Assembly (NCBI GenBank): GCA_028282465.1
Contig: JANQHX010000051.1
Location: 61,197 to 125,196 of the forward strand
Reading direction: 5' to 3'
Origin: Gynuella sp.
GTDB taxonomy: Bacteria > Pseudomonadota > Gammaproteobacteria > Pseudomonadales > Natronospirillaceae
DNA: 64,000 nt
This document shows, piece by piece, positions 8,544 to 17,834 of the stretch; positions within the stretch are counted from its first letter, which is position 1; each line of letters starts with the position of its first letter. A program made the translations under genes and the position numbers. The notes under the pieces were generated by a model. The model saw nothing but the letters and a program-made list of their open reading frames with translations, was not told the origin of the DNA and did not search any database.

Positions 8544-9712
8544 TCAAACAACTCTGTCATTCGTTGAATGCCAGTATCAATCATTTCGCAATTTCCATTG
8601 GTAAAGTTTAATCGAATGAATTGTTCCTGAGGTTTTACTGCAAAAAAAGCATCGCCCGGTACAAAGGCGATTTGTTTACTTAGCCCTGCTTTCACGAGAT
8701 TCATGCAAGACTGACCGTCCTTAATTTTTCCCCAAATAAACATGCCCCCTTGTGGGGTTTGAAACTGCAAGTGAGTCTTGAGCTTTTCTGTCAAACCCTT
8801 AGTCATGTGATTCATACGCAAATTATAAGAGCTTTTGATTTCCTCAAGATGCTTAGACAAATGACCTGACTTTAAATAACTTAATAGCTGATACTGGTTG
8901 CAACAGGAAGTGTGTAAATCGGACACCTGCTTAATTTTATTCATGGTTGCAAGAATGTCTTTTGGGCCCAGAATAAATCCTAGCCTTAAGCTTGGAGCAA
9001 CAACTTTTGAGAAAGAAACTAATCGTAAAACTTGGTCAGGTAAAAAGGACCTTAGGCTAGGCAAATGTTCACCTTGGTATCTTAGTTGACCATAGGGATC
9101 ATCTTCAATGATTAAACAATTGCATTGATGCATTAACAGATCTGTGAGTTGTTTGCGCCGATTAAGAGGATAGGTTAAGCCAGTAGGGTTTTGAAAATTT
9201 GGCATTAAGTAGCAAAGCTTAAACTGGTGTTTACTCAGTAGAAATTTTAAATGATCAGGGCAGGGGCCATCTGCATCCGATTTTATTTCGATTAGTTCTG
9301 CACCAGCGGCTTTAAATACTTGTAACGCACCTAAGTAAGTAGGTGACTCCACCAGAATTTTATCGCCTGGGTTAATTAAACTGCGCGCAATAAGATCAAT
9401 CCCTTGCTGAGTGCCTGAAGTAATCATGAGGTTTTCCAGTTCGGGGCTTCCACCTTCACAAAGATTCTCAGCAATCCATTGCCTTAATTCAGAGACTCCT
9501 GCGGTTTCGCCATATTGATAGAACTGGTCTCCAAATTCTTGTGTTGCTTGTTTGTAAGCTTCGCGTAATTGTTCTGTTGGAAATAATTTTGGATCAGGCA
9601 AGCCACCCGCAAAAGAAAGCATACCTGGTAATTGTGTGGCCTTTAAAATATCCCTTATGAAAGAGCTTTCTATTTGATTAGCCGCATTCGAAAACGTTTG
9701 TTGTGCATTCAT
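8531..9712 (-). CDS. PLP-dependent aminotransferase (class I/II, MocR-domain type)
   Basis: This is a fold-type I PLP aminotransferase of 393 residues. It is related to 2-aminoadipate (LysN-like) and MocR C-terminal aminotransferases but lacks the GntR helix-turn-helix. Visible features are SFAGGLPDPKLFP near the N-terminus, ITSGTQQGIDL, the NFQNPTG loop with its cofactor-contacting Asn, EDDPYGQL with the pyridine-N Asp, and the Schiff-base Lys near residue 236 in SFSKVVAPSLRLG. The family transfers amino groups from amino acids to 2-oxo acids, and the exact substrate cannot be told. The gene is divergent from an AraC-type regulator, with a direct repeat in the shared promoter region that might be the regulator's site. 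Confidence 0.85.
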   Translation of the reverse strand: MNAQQTFSNAANQIESSFIRDILKATQLPGMLSFAGGLPDPKLFPTEQLREAYKQATQEFGDQFYQYGETAGVSELRQWIAENLCEGGSPELENLMITSGTQQGIDLIARSLINPGDKILVESPTYLGALQVFKAAGAELIEIKSDADGPCPDHLKFLLSKHQFKLCYLMPNFQNPTGLTYPLNRRKQLTDLLMHQCNCLIIEDDPYGQLRYQGEHLPSLRSFLPDQVLRLVSFSKVVAPSLRLGFILGPKDILATMNKIKQVSDLHTSCCNQYQLLSYLKSGHLSKHLEEIKSSYNLRMNHMTKGLTEKLKTHLQFQTPQGGMFIWGKIKDGQSCMNLVKAGLSKQIAFVPGDAFFAVKPQEQFIRLNFTNGNCEMIDTGIQRMTELFDSVT

Positions 9713-9730
9713 TGTTACAAATCATTTGAC

Positions 9731-9750
9731 TATAAATCAGTTATAAATCA
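9731..9750. promoter_or_regulatory. Direct repeat in the divergent promoter region
   Basis: TATAAATCA occurs twice, 11 bases apart start to start, between the aminotransferase and araC-type genes. Direct half-sites in helical phase are typical of AraC-family operators, but the assignment is inference. Confidence 0.35.
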
Positions 9751-9823
9751 TGCCTCAAATTGTGGTTTTTAATTTGTCGATTTAGGCTATTAAATTTGTT
9801 GAAATGTGCTATAACTGGTTTTT

Positions 9824-10702
9824 ATGAATCAAGCCCGTAAAACACAGCAACAGCATTTAGAAAGAGTGAACGAAGCGCTTCACTATATTCATGCGAACTT
9901 GGGTGAAGAATTAGATATTCCCATTTTAGCTGAAAGGTCTTTTTACTCGTTACATCACTTTCAGCGAATTTTTAAGGAAATCACTCAAGAAACAGTGCAT
10001 GAATACATTAAGCGAACTCGTTTAGAGTGGGCAGGAAACCTGCTTATGTTTAATCGTGATTCGTCTGTTGCTGAGGTCGCTCAAGATTGCGGTTTTCATT
10101 CTTTATCTTCTTTTACTCATGCATTTAAAAACATGTTTGACGTAACACCTGGGCAGTGGCGGCGAAACCGATATCAAGCAACGGATGATAAAGAGCTAAG
10201 CGCGACTCCTAGAAACGGTTTGATTGATTCCATCGAAGTTAAAAAGTGTGGGGTTAAGCGAGTCGCCTATGTGCGTCATATAGGTTACGACAAATCAATT
10301 TCAAAAGCTTGGACACGATTATTGGATTGGAATACTGCAAAAGGTTTGTCCAAATCTGGATTTGAAATGATTGGTCTGCATCACAGTAACCCGGCACAGG
10401 TTCCACGAGAACAATGTCGATATGTTGCTTGTGTGACGGTACCCAAAAAACAATTTCGCAGTGGTGGTATCAGCATTATGGATATTCCTGGTGGTGTGCA
10501 TCTCTGTTGTCGTGCAAAAGGCCAATATGGTGAGGTTCTAGTGGTTTGGAACTATTTGTATAACCACTGGTTGCCCGGAAGTCAGTATGAGGCCATGCCC
10601 ATTCCGGGCCATGTTATTTACTACCAAAATCATTTACTGGAAGGTGCCAGTGATGAGTTTGATATTGAGTTAAGAATTCCCGTTCGCAGTCAATTTTTTT
10701 AA
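9824..10702 (+). CDS. AraC-family regulator with GyrI-like effector domain
   Basis: This is a transcription factor with its DNA-binding domain first. Residues about 10-115 form the two AraC/XylS helix-turn-helix motifs, visible as PILAERSFYSLHHFQRIFKE and VAEVAQDCGFHSLSSFTHAFK. Residues about 135-290 form a GyrI-like/effector-binding domain (VKRVAYVRHIGYD, then YEAMPIPGHVIYY), as in SbmC/Rob-type proteins that bind small hydrophobic or cationic ligands. The gene is divergent from the aminotransferase gene, which is its most likely target. The ATG has only a weak ribosome site. Confidence 0.87.
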   Translation: MNQARKTQQQHLERVNEALHYIHANLGEELDIPILAERSFYSLHHFQRIFKEITQETVHEYIKRTRLEWAGNLLMFNRDSSVAEVAQDCGFHSLSSFTHAFKNMFDVTPGQWRRNRYQATDDKELSATPRNGLIDSIEVKKCGVKRVAYVRHIGYDKSISKAWTRLLDWNTAKGLSKSGFEMIGLHHSNPAQVPREQCRYVACVTVPKKQFRSGGISIMDIPGGVHLCCRAKGQYGEVLVVWNYLYNHWLPGSQYEAMPIPGHVIYYQNHLLEGASDEFDIELRIPVRSQFF

Positions 10703-10773
10703 TGGACTGCCAGCAATTTCGGATAAGCAGATTACACTAGTAATTGAAAGTCTCTTTGGAGGAGAAATCACAC

Positions 10774-13392
10774 ATGCAACAAGGTTTGAGGGACAAGGTT
10801 AAAGAGCTGGGAGCCACTCTGGGTAGAGTGATTGCTGACAGTGAAGGAGAAGCCTGGTTAGACAAAATTGAACATATTAGACAACTTGGAAAACGGGTTG
10901 ATACTGGTGATGCCGAAGCCATTGAAACCCTTGCCGCTGAGTTTTCTGAAGCCAGTACAGATGATCTAAAAACCATAGCTAGAGCTTTTTCGCAGTTTTT
11001 GAATTTAGCTAACATTGCTGAACAGCAGTATACCGTTTCTGATGAAGGCATTGCTGAGTTGAGTCGACCCGAACCTATTATGGAGTTCATTCGACAGCTC
11101 AAGCAAAGTGAGGCATCGGTTGGTGATATTGTTGATGCAGTAAAGAAACTGAAACTTGATTTGGTTTTAACAGCCCACCCCACTGAAGTGACTCGACGTT
11201 CTCTTATTTATAAGCAAAGAGAAATCGCGAGTGATCTCGCTGAAAGAGACCATGCTAATAAGCAATCTACTGTTGCATGGAATAATCGCATCCATGAACT
11301 AATTGCACAGAGTTGGCACACCAGTGAAATTCGCGCGCAACGACCTACGCCGGTGGATGAGGCTCGTTGGGGCCTTGCTGTGATCGAAAACTCTTTGTGG
11401 GAAGCCGTTCCTAAGTTTATCCGTAATTTAAATGATCAGCTTAAGGAAGGTTTGAATATTGAGTTGCCACTGGATACTGCGCCCGTTCAGTTTACCAGTT
11501 GGATGGGAGGAGACAGAGACGGAAATCCATTCGTGACTGCGAAAGTCAGTCGCGAAGTTCTGTTACTGGCTCGCTGGAAAGCAGCGGATCTTTATCTACA
11601 GGATATCGAATTGCTAATCAGTGAGCTGAGCATGTCTAAAGCTGATTCAGTAATTACTGAAATTGCGGGCGATACTCAGGCACCTTATCGTGCAGTGTTA
11701 AAGACACTAAGAAATAAATTGATGGCCACCCGTGATTCGATTCGCTCGGTATTAGAGGGTGAGTCCACAGACATGTCTCATGTCTTAAAAGACCCTAAAG
11801 AATTCATTGAGCCACTGACGTTAATTTATAACTCCTTAAAGACCACGGGTTTAACCATTGTTGCGAACGGCTTCTTATTGGATACGATTCGACGGGTGAA
11901 TTGTTTTGGTTTGTCACTGATTCGTTTGGATTTCCGTCAGCATTCAGAGCGACATGCATCTGCAATAGCAGAAATTACCAAATACCTTGGATTAGGTGAT
12001 TATGAGCATTGGGACGAATCTCAAAAGCAATCTTTTTTACTGCGAGAATTAACCAGTAAACGTCCACTTATTCCTTTGGATTGGAACCCTTCTGATGACA
12101 CAAAAGAAGTGTTAGATACCTGTAAGGTGATTGCAGAACAGTCGGAAGACATGCTGGGTATTTATATTATTTCTATGGCTAGTTATCCGTCAGATGTTCT
12201 TGCAGTTCAATTGCTGCTGAAAGAATCTGGTGTCAGCCATCGAATGCCAGTGGCACCCTTATTTGAAACCTTAGATGACTTAGACCGATCTGAAGAAGTT
12301 ATTAAAGATCTATTGGCTGTGGATTGGTATCGTGGCTATTGCCAGGGTCACCAACACGTGATGATCGGCTACTCAGATTCGGCTAAAGATGCTGGCGTAT
12401 TAGCGGCCGCTTGGGCTCAGTATCGTGCCCAAGAATCGTTAGTTAATCTAACTAAAGAACTGGGTGTTGGGCTAACCCTGTTTCACGGCAGAGGTGGCAC
12501 GATTGGTCGCGGCGGCGGCCCAGCTCATGAAGCCATACTGTCACAACCACCGGGCTCAGTTGAGGGTGGATTAAGAGTGACCGAACAAGGCGAAACCATT
12601 CGCTACAAATTTGGTATGCCAGATATCGCAGTGCGTAGCTTGGAGCTTTATGCGTCCGCTGTATTAGAAGCCTTGCTCATACCGCCGCCAGAGCCAGAAG
12701 AAGAATGGCGTTACTTAATGGACTCTATGGCTAAGGTTTCCTGCGATGCCTACCGAGCCGTGGTCCGAGAGCATCCTGGATTTGTGCCTTATTTCAGAGA
12801 AGCAACTCCTGAATCCGAATTAGGCAAGTTACCCTTGGGAAGTCGTCCTACGAAACGGAAAAAAGATGGCGGCGTTGAGTCGTTAAGGGCTATCCCATGG
12901 ATATTTGCTTGGTCGCAAAACAGGATGGTGGTGCCAAGCTGGCTAGGATTCGGATCCGCACTTCAGCAAGCCATTGAAGAGGGTCCAGAACCTTTATTGC
13001 AGCAAATGATCGACAGCTGGCCGTTTTTCAGTTCGCGCTTAGGCATGATGGAAATGGTATACACCAAATCTGCACCCAAAATGGCAAGCTGGTATGACAA
13101 GCAACTGGTCTCAGAACAATACCGGCCTTTGGGTGAAAACTTGAGAGAGCAATTGGCTAAAGACAAGAACACACTATTGTCGTTACTCAAGCAAGAAGAA
13201 TTGATGACGACAGAAATGTGGAATAGGCAATCTATTGAAATTAGACAAAGATATCTCGCACCTCTGCATTTAATTCAGGTCGAATTGATGAAACGTTTAC
13301 GGGCAAGTGGGGAAGAAGAGGATGAAACCTTAAACCATGCACTTATGATTTCCATTGCGGGTATTGCTGCCGGCATGAGAAACACTGGTTAA
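10774..13392 (+). CDS. ppc: Phosphoenolpyruvate carboxylase
   Basis: The enzyme carboxylates phosphoenolpyruvate with bicarbonate to oxaloacetate, replenishing the TCA cycle. At 872 residues it has the usual bacterial length. Landmarks are LTAHPTEVTRRS with catalytic His near 135, GGDRDGNPFVT, GYSDSAKDAG, FHGRGGTIGRGGGPAHEAI, and the allosteric C-terminus ending MRNTG. The start is set by an excellent GGAGGAG nine bases upstream of the ATG. An in-frame codon at 10744 has no such site. It is transcribed alone and followed by a clear terminator. This is a core metabolic gene. Confidence 0.97.
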   Translation: MQQGLRDKVKELGATLGRVIADSEGEAWLDKIEHIRQLGKRVDTGDAEAIETLAAEFSEASTDDLKTIARAFSQFLNLANIAEQQYTVSDEGIAELSRPEPIMEFIRQLKQSEASVGDIVDAVKKLKLDLVLTAHPTEVTRRSLIYKQREIASDLAERDHANKQSTVAWNNRIHELIAQSWHTSEIRAQRPTPVDEARWGLAVIENSLWEAVPKFIRNLNDQLKEGLNIELPLDTAPVQFTSWMGGDRDGNPFVTAKVSREVLLLARWKAADLYLQDIELLISELSMSKADSVITEIAGDTQAPYRAVLKTLRNKLMATRDSIRSVLEGESTDMSHVLKDPKEFIEPLTLIYNSLKTTGLTIVANGFLLDTIRRVNCFGLSLIRLDFRQHSERHASAIAEITKYLGLGDYEHWDESQKQSFLLRELTSKRPLIPLDWNPSDDTKEVLDTCKVIAEQSEDMLGIYIISMASYPSDVLAVQLLLKESGVSHRMPVAPLFETLDDLDRSEEVIKDLLAVDWYRGYCQGHQHVMIGYSDSAKDAGVLAAAWAQYRAQESLVNLTKELGVGLTLFHGRGGTIGRGGGPAHEAILSQPPGSVEGGLRVTEQGETIRYKFGMPDIAVRSLELYASAVLEALLIPPPEPEEEWRYLMDSMAKVSCDAYRAVVREHPGFVPYFREATPESELGKLPLGSRPTKRKKDGGVESLRAIPWIFAWSQNRMVVPSWLGFGSALQQAIEEGPEPLLQQMIDSWPFFSSRLGMMEMVYTKSAPKMASWYDKQLVSEQYRPLGENLREQLAKDKNTLLSLLKQEELMTTEMWNRQSIEIRQRYLAPLHLIQVELMKRLRASGEEEDETLNHALMISIAGIAAGMRNTG

Positions 13393-13482
13393 GGTATAGC
13401 AGCCGTATTCTTGTAAGCACTACAATTTAGGCTATACAGATTGAGTTAAGGTCTAAAAGCCGCTAATTAAAGCTGAATTAGA

Positions 13483-13516
13483 AGCCATAGAATTGTATAA
13501 TTCTGTGGCTTTTTTT
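13483..13516 (+). terminator. Rho-independent terminator after ppc
   Basis: A 12-bp stem, AGCCATAGAATT pairing with AATTCTGTGGCT (one G-U), has a four-base loop and is followed by seven T residues. It separates ppc from ppnP. Confidence 0.85.
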
Positions 13517-13539
13517 GTGGATAAAGAAGAGACATTTCA

Positions 13540-13821
13540 ATGTTTGATGTTAATGAATACTTCGATGGTAAAGTGAAATCCATCGCGTTTAATGGTGAAA
13601 AACTTCCTGCTACCCTGGGTGTGATGGCTGCGGGGGAGTACGAGTTTGGCACTAGCCAAAAAGAAACAATGACCGTTGTGAGTGGTGCATTAACGGTGAA
13701 ATTGCCTGACTCGGAAGAATTTAAAACCTATGGCTCTGGCGAAAGCTTTATCGTTGAAGCGAATAAGAAATTTCAATTAAAAGTGGCTGCTGATACTGCG
13801 TATCTTTGTACTTATGAGTAA
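13540..13821 (+). CDS. ppnP: Pyrimidine/purine nucleoside phosphorylase (YaiE/DUF1255)
   Basis: This is a small cupin-fold enzyme of 93 residues, essentially the family's normal length. PpnP proteins phosphorolyse several nucleosides to base and ribose-1-phosphate. Conserved stretches include [13 protein letters not shown] near residues 20-32, [18 protein letters not shown] and the C-terminal [21 protein letters not shown] precedes the ATG by about eight bases. Terminator-like hairpins on both sides suggest a single-gene unit. Confidence 0.92.
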   Translation: MFDVNEYFDGKVKSIAFNGEKLPATLGVMAAGEYEFGTSQKETMTVVSGALTVKLPDSEEFKTYGSGESFIVEANKKFQLKVAADTAYLCTYE

Positions 13822-13826
13822 AAATC

Positions 13827-13854
13827 ATACGAAACAGGGGAGCCTGTTTCGTAT
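13827..13854 (+). terminator. Hairpin after ppnP
   Basis: This is a perfect 12-bp inverted repeat, ATACGAAACAGG/CCTGTTTCGTAT, with a four-base loop five bases after the ppnP stop. The T tract after it is short, so termination may be weak. Confidence 0.65.
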
Positions 13855-13900
13855 TTAGGCTGATTTAGGGAAGCTGCGAAAAAATCGAGGGATATGTGCG

Positions 13901-15835
13901 ATGCAAAAAGGGCTACTCACATCGAATAAACTGGAGGCCAATAAAAATACGATATTTTCTTTAATGGTCGTGTTGTTTGTCATTGTTTTATTTAAGACAG
14001 CCTGGGTTTCAGATGATGCAGCCATTACGCTACGCACCGTTCTTAATTTCATCAATGGTTATGGACCGGTCTTTAATGTCGGTGAAAGGGTACAAGCTTA
14101 TACCCATCCGCTTTGGTTCTTAATTATTTCTGTTCTTTCCCTGGTCATAGGGAACGTTTTCTACGCCACTCTATTATGCTCTTTTGTTTTTTCTATAATC
14201 GCTATTTACTTGTTACTTTTTCAGATTTGTAAAAGCTTTGGCTGGGGTTTAGTTGCTAGTGTAGTTCTTTTACTTTCGAAATCGTTTATTGATTACTCGA
14301 CTTCTGGGTTGGAAAACCCCCTGTCTTTCGTGCTCCTTGCCACTATGGTTTTGGTTATTATTAATGAGCGGTTTTCTCAGGAGCTAAAACACCTTATATT
14401 GGTATTGATAGGGTCTTTGATGTTTCTAACTCGACCCGATCTTGTATTGTTTATTATTCCTCCGATTTTATATTCCTGTTGGTTGATAAGATCCCCAAAG
14501 AAAATAATCTGGTTTGCCTTACCCGGTATTATCGTTTTGGCTAGCTGGATATCGTTTTCACTGGTCTACTACGGATTTCCATTACCAAATACTGCTTATG
14601 CTAAATTAGGCATGGGTATTCATAGTGGTGAACTTATACTTCAAGGTTTTTGGTATTATTTAGACTCATTGAGTGGTGATCCGATTACACTAGCATTTAT
14701 AGTTTTCACTGGTGTGATATGTCTTAGTAATAAAGATAAAATCACACTACAACTATTGGTAGGTATACTGCTATATCTTTTATACATACTTAAAATTGGT
14801 GGCGATTTTATGTCTGGCCGTTTCTTTGCGGTCATCGTCTTTGCCTGTGCGATCTTACTGGTATTGCAACCACGAATAAACTCCCATTCAGCCTACGTTA
14901 TTGTTGGATTATTCTTAATGGTAGGGGTGATTTCAAACCATGATGAAATATTCACTGATTCAAAATATCATGATAGTGAAATTAAAAAGACTGGAATTGC
15001 TAATGAGCGTGGTTTTTACTTCAAAGATCGTGGTCTCATCTCTGGCACAAGAACTAGATATCTTGACTTGCCTCCTTGGGTTTATAAGGGAAGTAAACAT
15101 AGTTCTCGTAAAGTCAAACATCGGTGTGGCCGACTAGGTTATAAAAGTATTTATGACGGCCCGAATATTCATTATATTGATTCTTGCGCGTTAGCAGATC
15201 CTTTGTTAGCTAGATTGCCAGCAAAATATAAAAAGAATTGGCGAATTGGTCACTTCGTTAGAGTGTTGCCACTCAGATATGTTGAAAGCATTAAATCAAA
15301 GCAGAATTTGTTATCGGACAAATCACTGGCAGAGTATTATGGCCGGTTGTTAAATGTTGTCAGTGGTGAACTCCTTACCAGTCAGCGTTTTATAGATATC
15401 ATTGCCTTGAATACTGGTCAGCTTGATCATCTAATTGATAATAAAACCTACCTATCAAAGCCTGTTTCCCATGTGAAAGATATAAAACAATTAGACAGAA
15501 AAGTATTTCAAGGCACATTATGGGATGCCCCTGGTAATTTAATATTAGAAAAGGGCGTGCCATTAGTGATTGAAGCGGCTTCTACAGATTTCTTGGGTAA
15601 ACAGTTGCAGTTTTCTACCGATCATAACGATAGTTATATGATACGTTTGCTAGAGAATGAGCGTGTTATTTGGAGTCATTTAGTTAAGCCAAATTCAGAG
15701 AGAAGAGGTCTGATCTATCATATAGTAGAAATTCCGAATGAACCTTTAATAAGCAGCGCTAATTCGATTAGTATAACGGCAGTTTCTGGAGATGGTAGAT
15801 ACTCACTCGGGCACCTAAAAGTAATAGGTAATTAA
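13901..15835 (+). CDS. GT-C-type membrane glycosyltransferase (AftB-like)
   Basis: This is a large polytopic inner-membrane protein, about ten helices over residues 20-345, followed by a soluble domain of about 300 residues. The first periplasmic loop contains SDDAAITLRTVLNF, matching the paired acidic residues used by GT-C glycosyltransferases. GLENPLSF and LTRPDLVLF follow. The C-terminal portion has DPLLARLPA and WRIGHFVRVLP, a pattern seen in arabinofuranosyltransferase AftB-like proteins. Family members move sugars from polyprenyl-phosphate donors onto envelope glycans. The specific sugar is unknown. GAGGGA lies eight bases before the ATG. The stop overlaps a convergent membrane-protein gene by four bases. 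Confidence 0.7.
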   Translation: MQKGLLTSNKLEANKNTIFSLMVVLFVIVLFKTAWVSDDAAITLRTVLNFINGYGPVFNVGERVQAYTHPLWFLIISVLSLVIGNVFYATLLCSFVFSIIAIYLLLFQICKSFGWGLVASVVLLLSKSFIDYSTSGLENPLSFVLLATMVLVIINERFSQELKHLILVLIGSLMFLTRPDLVLFIIPPILYSCWLIRSPKKIIWFALPGIIVLASWISFSLVYYGFPLPNTAYAKLGMGIHSGELILQGFWYYLDSLSGDPITLAFIVFTGVICLSNKDKITLQLLVGILLYLLYILKIGGDFMSGRFFAVIVFACAILLVLQPRINSHSAYVIVGLFLMVGVISNHDEIFTDSKYHDSEIKKTGIANERGFYFKDRGLISGTRTRYLDLPPWVYKGSKHSSRKVKHRCGRLGYKSIYDGPNIHYIDSCALADPLLARLPAKYKKNWRIGHFVRVLPLRYVESIKSKQNLLSDKSLAEYYGRLLNVVSGELLTSQRFIDIIALNTGQLDHLIDNKTYLSKPVSHVKDIKQLDRKVFQGTLWDAPGNLILEKGVPLVIEAASTDFLGKQLQFSTDHNDSYMIRLLENERVIWSHLVKPNSERRGLIYHIVEIPNEPLISSANSISITAVSGDGRYSLGHLKVIGN

Positions 15836-17046
15836 CGATTTGGGATAGATGGGAATGTTTGATGACCATCTATCAGCTCTTGTAAATAAATTCTGTGCTC
15901 TGTAAACGGAAATTGCTTAACATAGTAACCATCAAACAACGGAACTTTAGACATCGTACTAAATGCTAGTATGAATATTAAGATGGGAATGGTCGTTCTT
16001 AACCTACCGACTGTTGCCAAAGGATAATGTTGATAGACTGTATACAGAATTAAAAAGCTTGATGTAATAGCTAATGTATTCCATCTTTCCATATCCCAAG
16101 CAAAAAAGTGCATGGTTAAGGGTGAGTTTGACGCCAACACAGCTAATAGTCGTATTCCTAATGGTACGTTTGCTTGTTGTAGTACTCTAAATGAAATAAT
16201 AATAAATAATATTGAAATAGGTAGGGTGACAAAACATGTATCAATAAATGAATTGGTTCTCTGTTTTTTTTGCCACATTTTATTCATAATTTTTGTGTTA
16301 TCTTCCATACTTCTATGTAGTACATAAAAAGCATCTTTTCTAAGCTGAACATTACTTTCGCTTTGAGCTCTGCTATATAGTTCTGTTGCTTCATTCTTTT
16401 CAAGCTGGGAATTACTAATAAACACCGTCATTGTTAAAAGAACTAGGGATGATATAGCTAGTACAGTCAGTCGAATATTTCTATTAGTTGAACAAGCTTT
16501 GAACAGCAATGACATAAATAAAATAGGAAAGAACAATACAAGAGAAGCTTCATGGATTAATAGGATGATAGGAAAGACGAGTATTGTGAAGATCACTTGA
16601 ATTCTAAAAGAGTTAAGCTTCAGTAATACCAGAGTTGCTAACAAGCCTATCTGATCAAAGTATCCAATAAAGTGGCTTAAATACACTATCGCAATGCTTG
16701 AGACAAAAACTAAGCCACAACCAACCAATACCATATTTTTGCTTACCATTAGGTGAAAAACCAAGGATGCAATTAACACCATATTCAAGACAAAAATAAC
16801 TGAACTAAAATAGAAAAAGAATTCATAGCTCAGAAAAATGGGATTGTTAAATATTTCAAAAAAAGCTCCAACAAGGCCTCTTTTTATAAATCCATATTCA
16901 TAGTTAAAAAGAAAATGACTATAAGACCAAATATTAGGAAATCGAATGCCCTTTAAAACTGTTAGTAGCATTAAGGCTAGAGCTACTAAAAACCAGTTGT
17001 TTGATAGTCGATGATACTTTGTTAAAAAAATGTTGGTGTTAAACAC
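15832..17046 (-). CDS. Polytopic membrane protein of unknown function
   Basis: I do not recognise a named family. The protein has 404 residues and about ten hydrophobic helices. An N-terminal segment, NYEYGFIKRGLVGAFFE, resembles a motif recurring in EpsG-like or GT-C-like envelope polysaccharide proteins. A long polar loop lies near residues 200-260. The start is GTG, with AAGGTC six bases upstream. It is convergent with the GT-C glycosyltransferase gene and overlaps it by four bases. A role in surface glycan synthesis or export is a guess from that neighbour. Confidence 0.65.
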   Translation of the reverse strand: MFNTNIFLTKYHRLSNNWFLVALALMLLTVLKGIRFPNIWSYSHFLFNYEYGFIKRGLVGAFFEIFNNPIFLSYEFFFYFSSVIFVLNMVLIASLVFHLMVSKNMVLVGCGLVFVSSIAIVYLSHFIGYFDQIGLLATLVLLKLNSFRIQVIFTILVFPIILLIHEASLVLFFPILFMSLLFKACSTNRNIRLTVLAISSLVLLTMTVFISNSQLEKNEATELYSRAQSESNVQLRKDAFYVLHRSMEDNTKIMNKMWQKKQRTNSFIDTCFVTLPISILFIIISFRVLQQANVPLGIRLLAVLASNSPLTMHFFAWDMERWNTLAITSSFLILYTVYQHYPLATVGRLRTTIPILIFILAFSTMSKVPLFDGYYVKQFPFTEHRIYLQELIDGHQTFPSIPNR

Positions 17047-17091
17047 TGTTAGACCTTTAACTTGGGCTAGCCGATATATGACAGTTTTAGA

Positions 17092-17580
17092 TTATTCGCA
17101 ACCTTCGCTCATTACTACTAAGGCTTCACTACCTCCTGCCGACTTTTTTAATCTCTCAACTGTGTTAAATTGAATTCTCTGAAGATCTTTAAACATAGAT
17201 AGCCTAAACTCAGGGTCAATTATTAGGCAATCGAATATCCCTTGCATGTACTGAGCATTATGTAACCTATCAGCATTTTTTGTATTTTTTAGCATAGCTT
17301 GGAATCCAACTGCGAGACGCATCAGATTATCGCGTATAGTTGGAATGTGAGAGTAGTTTTGTATTATGTATCTCTCAACATCATCTCTCACGCCGTTTTT
17401 ATTTGAATCAACCCCTAATAGGCTATCGTTGCCTGTAGATTCAGGGTCATCGGGCATATCCTCTAAAGAAACATTAGTCTGTGCGACACCAGTTTCAGTA
17501 TTTGTTTTTACGAAAGTGAGATTTTGAGCATCTACCCCTGAAAGCATGACGCAAGATATTATTAGCAGTAGTAATCTCAT
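17092..17580 (-). CDS. Small exported protein with a calcium-loop-like motif
   Basis: I do not recognise a named function. The 162-residue product starts with a signal peptide, MRLLLLIISCVMLSGVDAQ. It has a central DSNKNGVRDDVERYI motif that resembles the Asp/Asn-rich calcium loops of thrombospondin-3/EF-hand repeats and recurs in small secreted gammaproteobacterial proteins. The C-terminal half is helical with one Cys near the middle and one at the end, so a disulfide is possible. The ATG at 17580 is preferred because it gives the signal peptide. A longer open frame upstream adds about 74 residues with no matching feature. Confidence 0.6.
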   Translation of the reverse strand: MRLLLLIISCVMLSGVDAQNLTFVKTNTETGVAQTNVSLEDMPDDPESTGNDSLLGVDSNKNGVRDDVERYIIQNYSHIPTIRDNLMRLAVGFQAMLKNTKNADRLHNAQYMQGIFDCLIIDPEFRLSMFKDLQRIQFNTVERLKKSAGGSEALVVMSEGCE

Positions 17581-17834
17581 AACAAAGGTACCAAATAAAT
17601 TATTTTGAATAGGGGCGGATACTGATTTCAATAATTGCCTTAACTCTCGTGACTGGCAAGCAATTTCTAGAGCAATAACTCTTGTTGTTTTTTTATCTTT
17701 CATGGCAAAAGAAATCGTGTTTAGAAGTATTCTCAATAATGGTACCAAAGTCCAGTATTCAACCATCACATTGAGAGAGCAATCATTCTCTAAGGCAATC
17801 ATTTGAATTGCTTAGATTGAGAGTCATTATGAGA

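Noticed and set aside
17581..17802. N-terminal extension of the small exported protein
   Set aside because: It would place the clear signal peptide about 75 residues inside the protein and has no domain match, so the later ATG was used.
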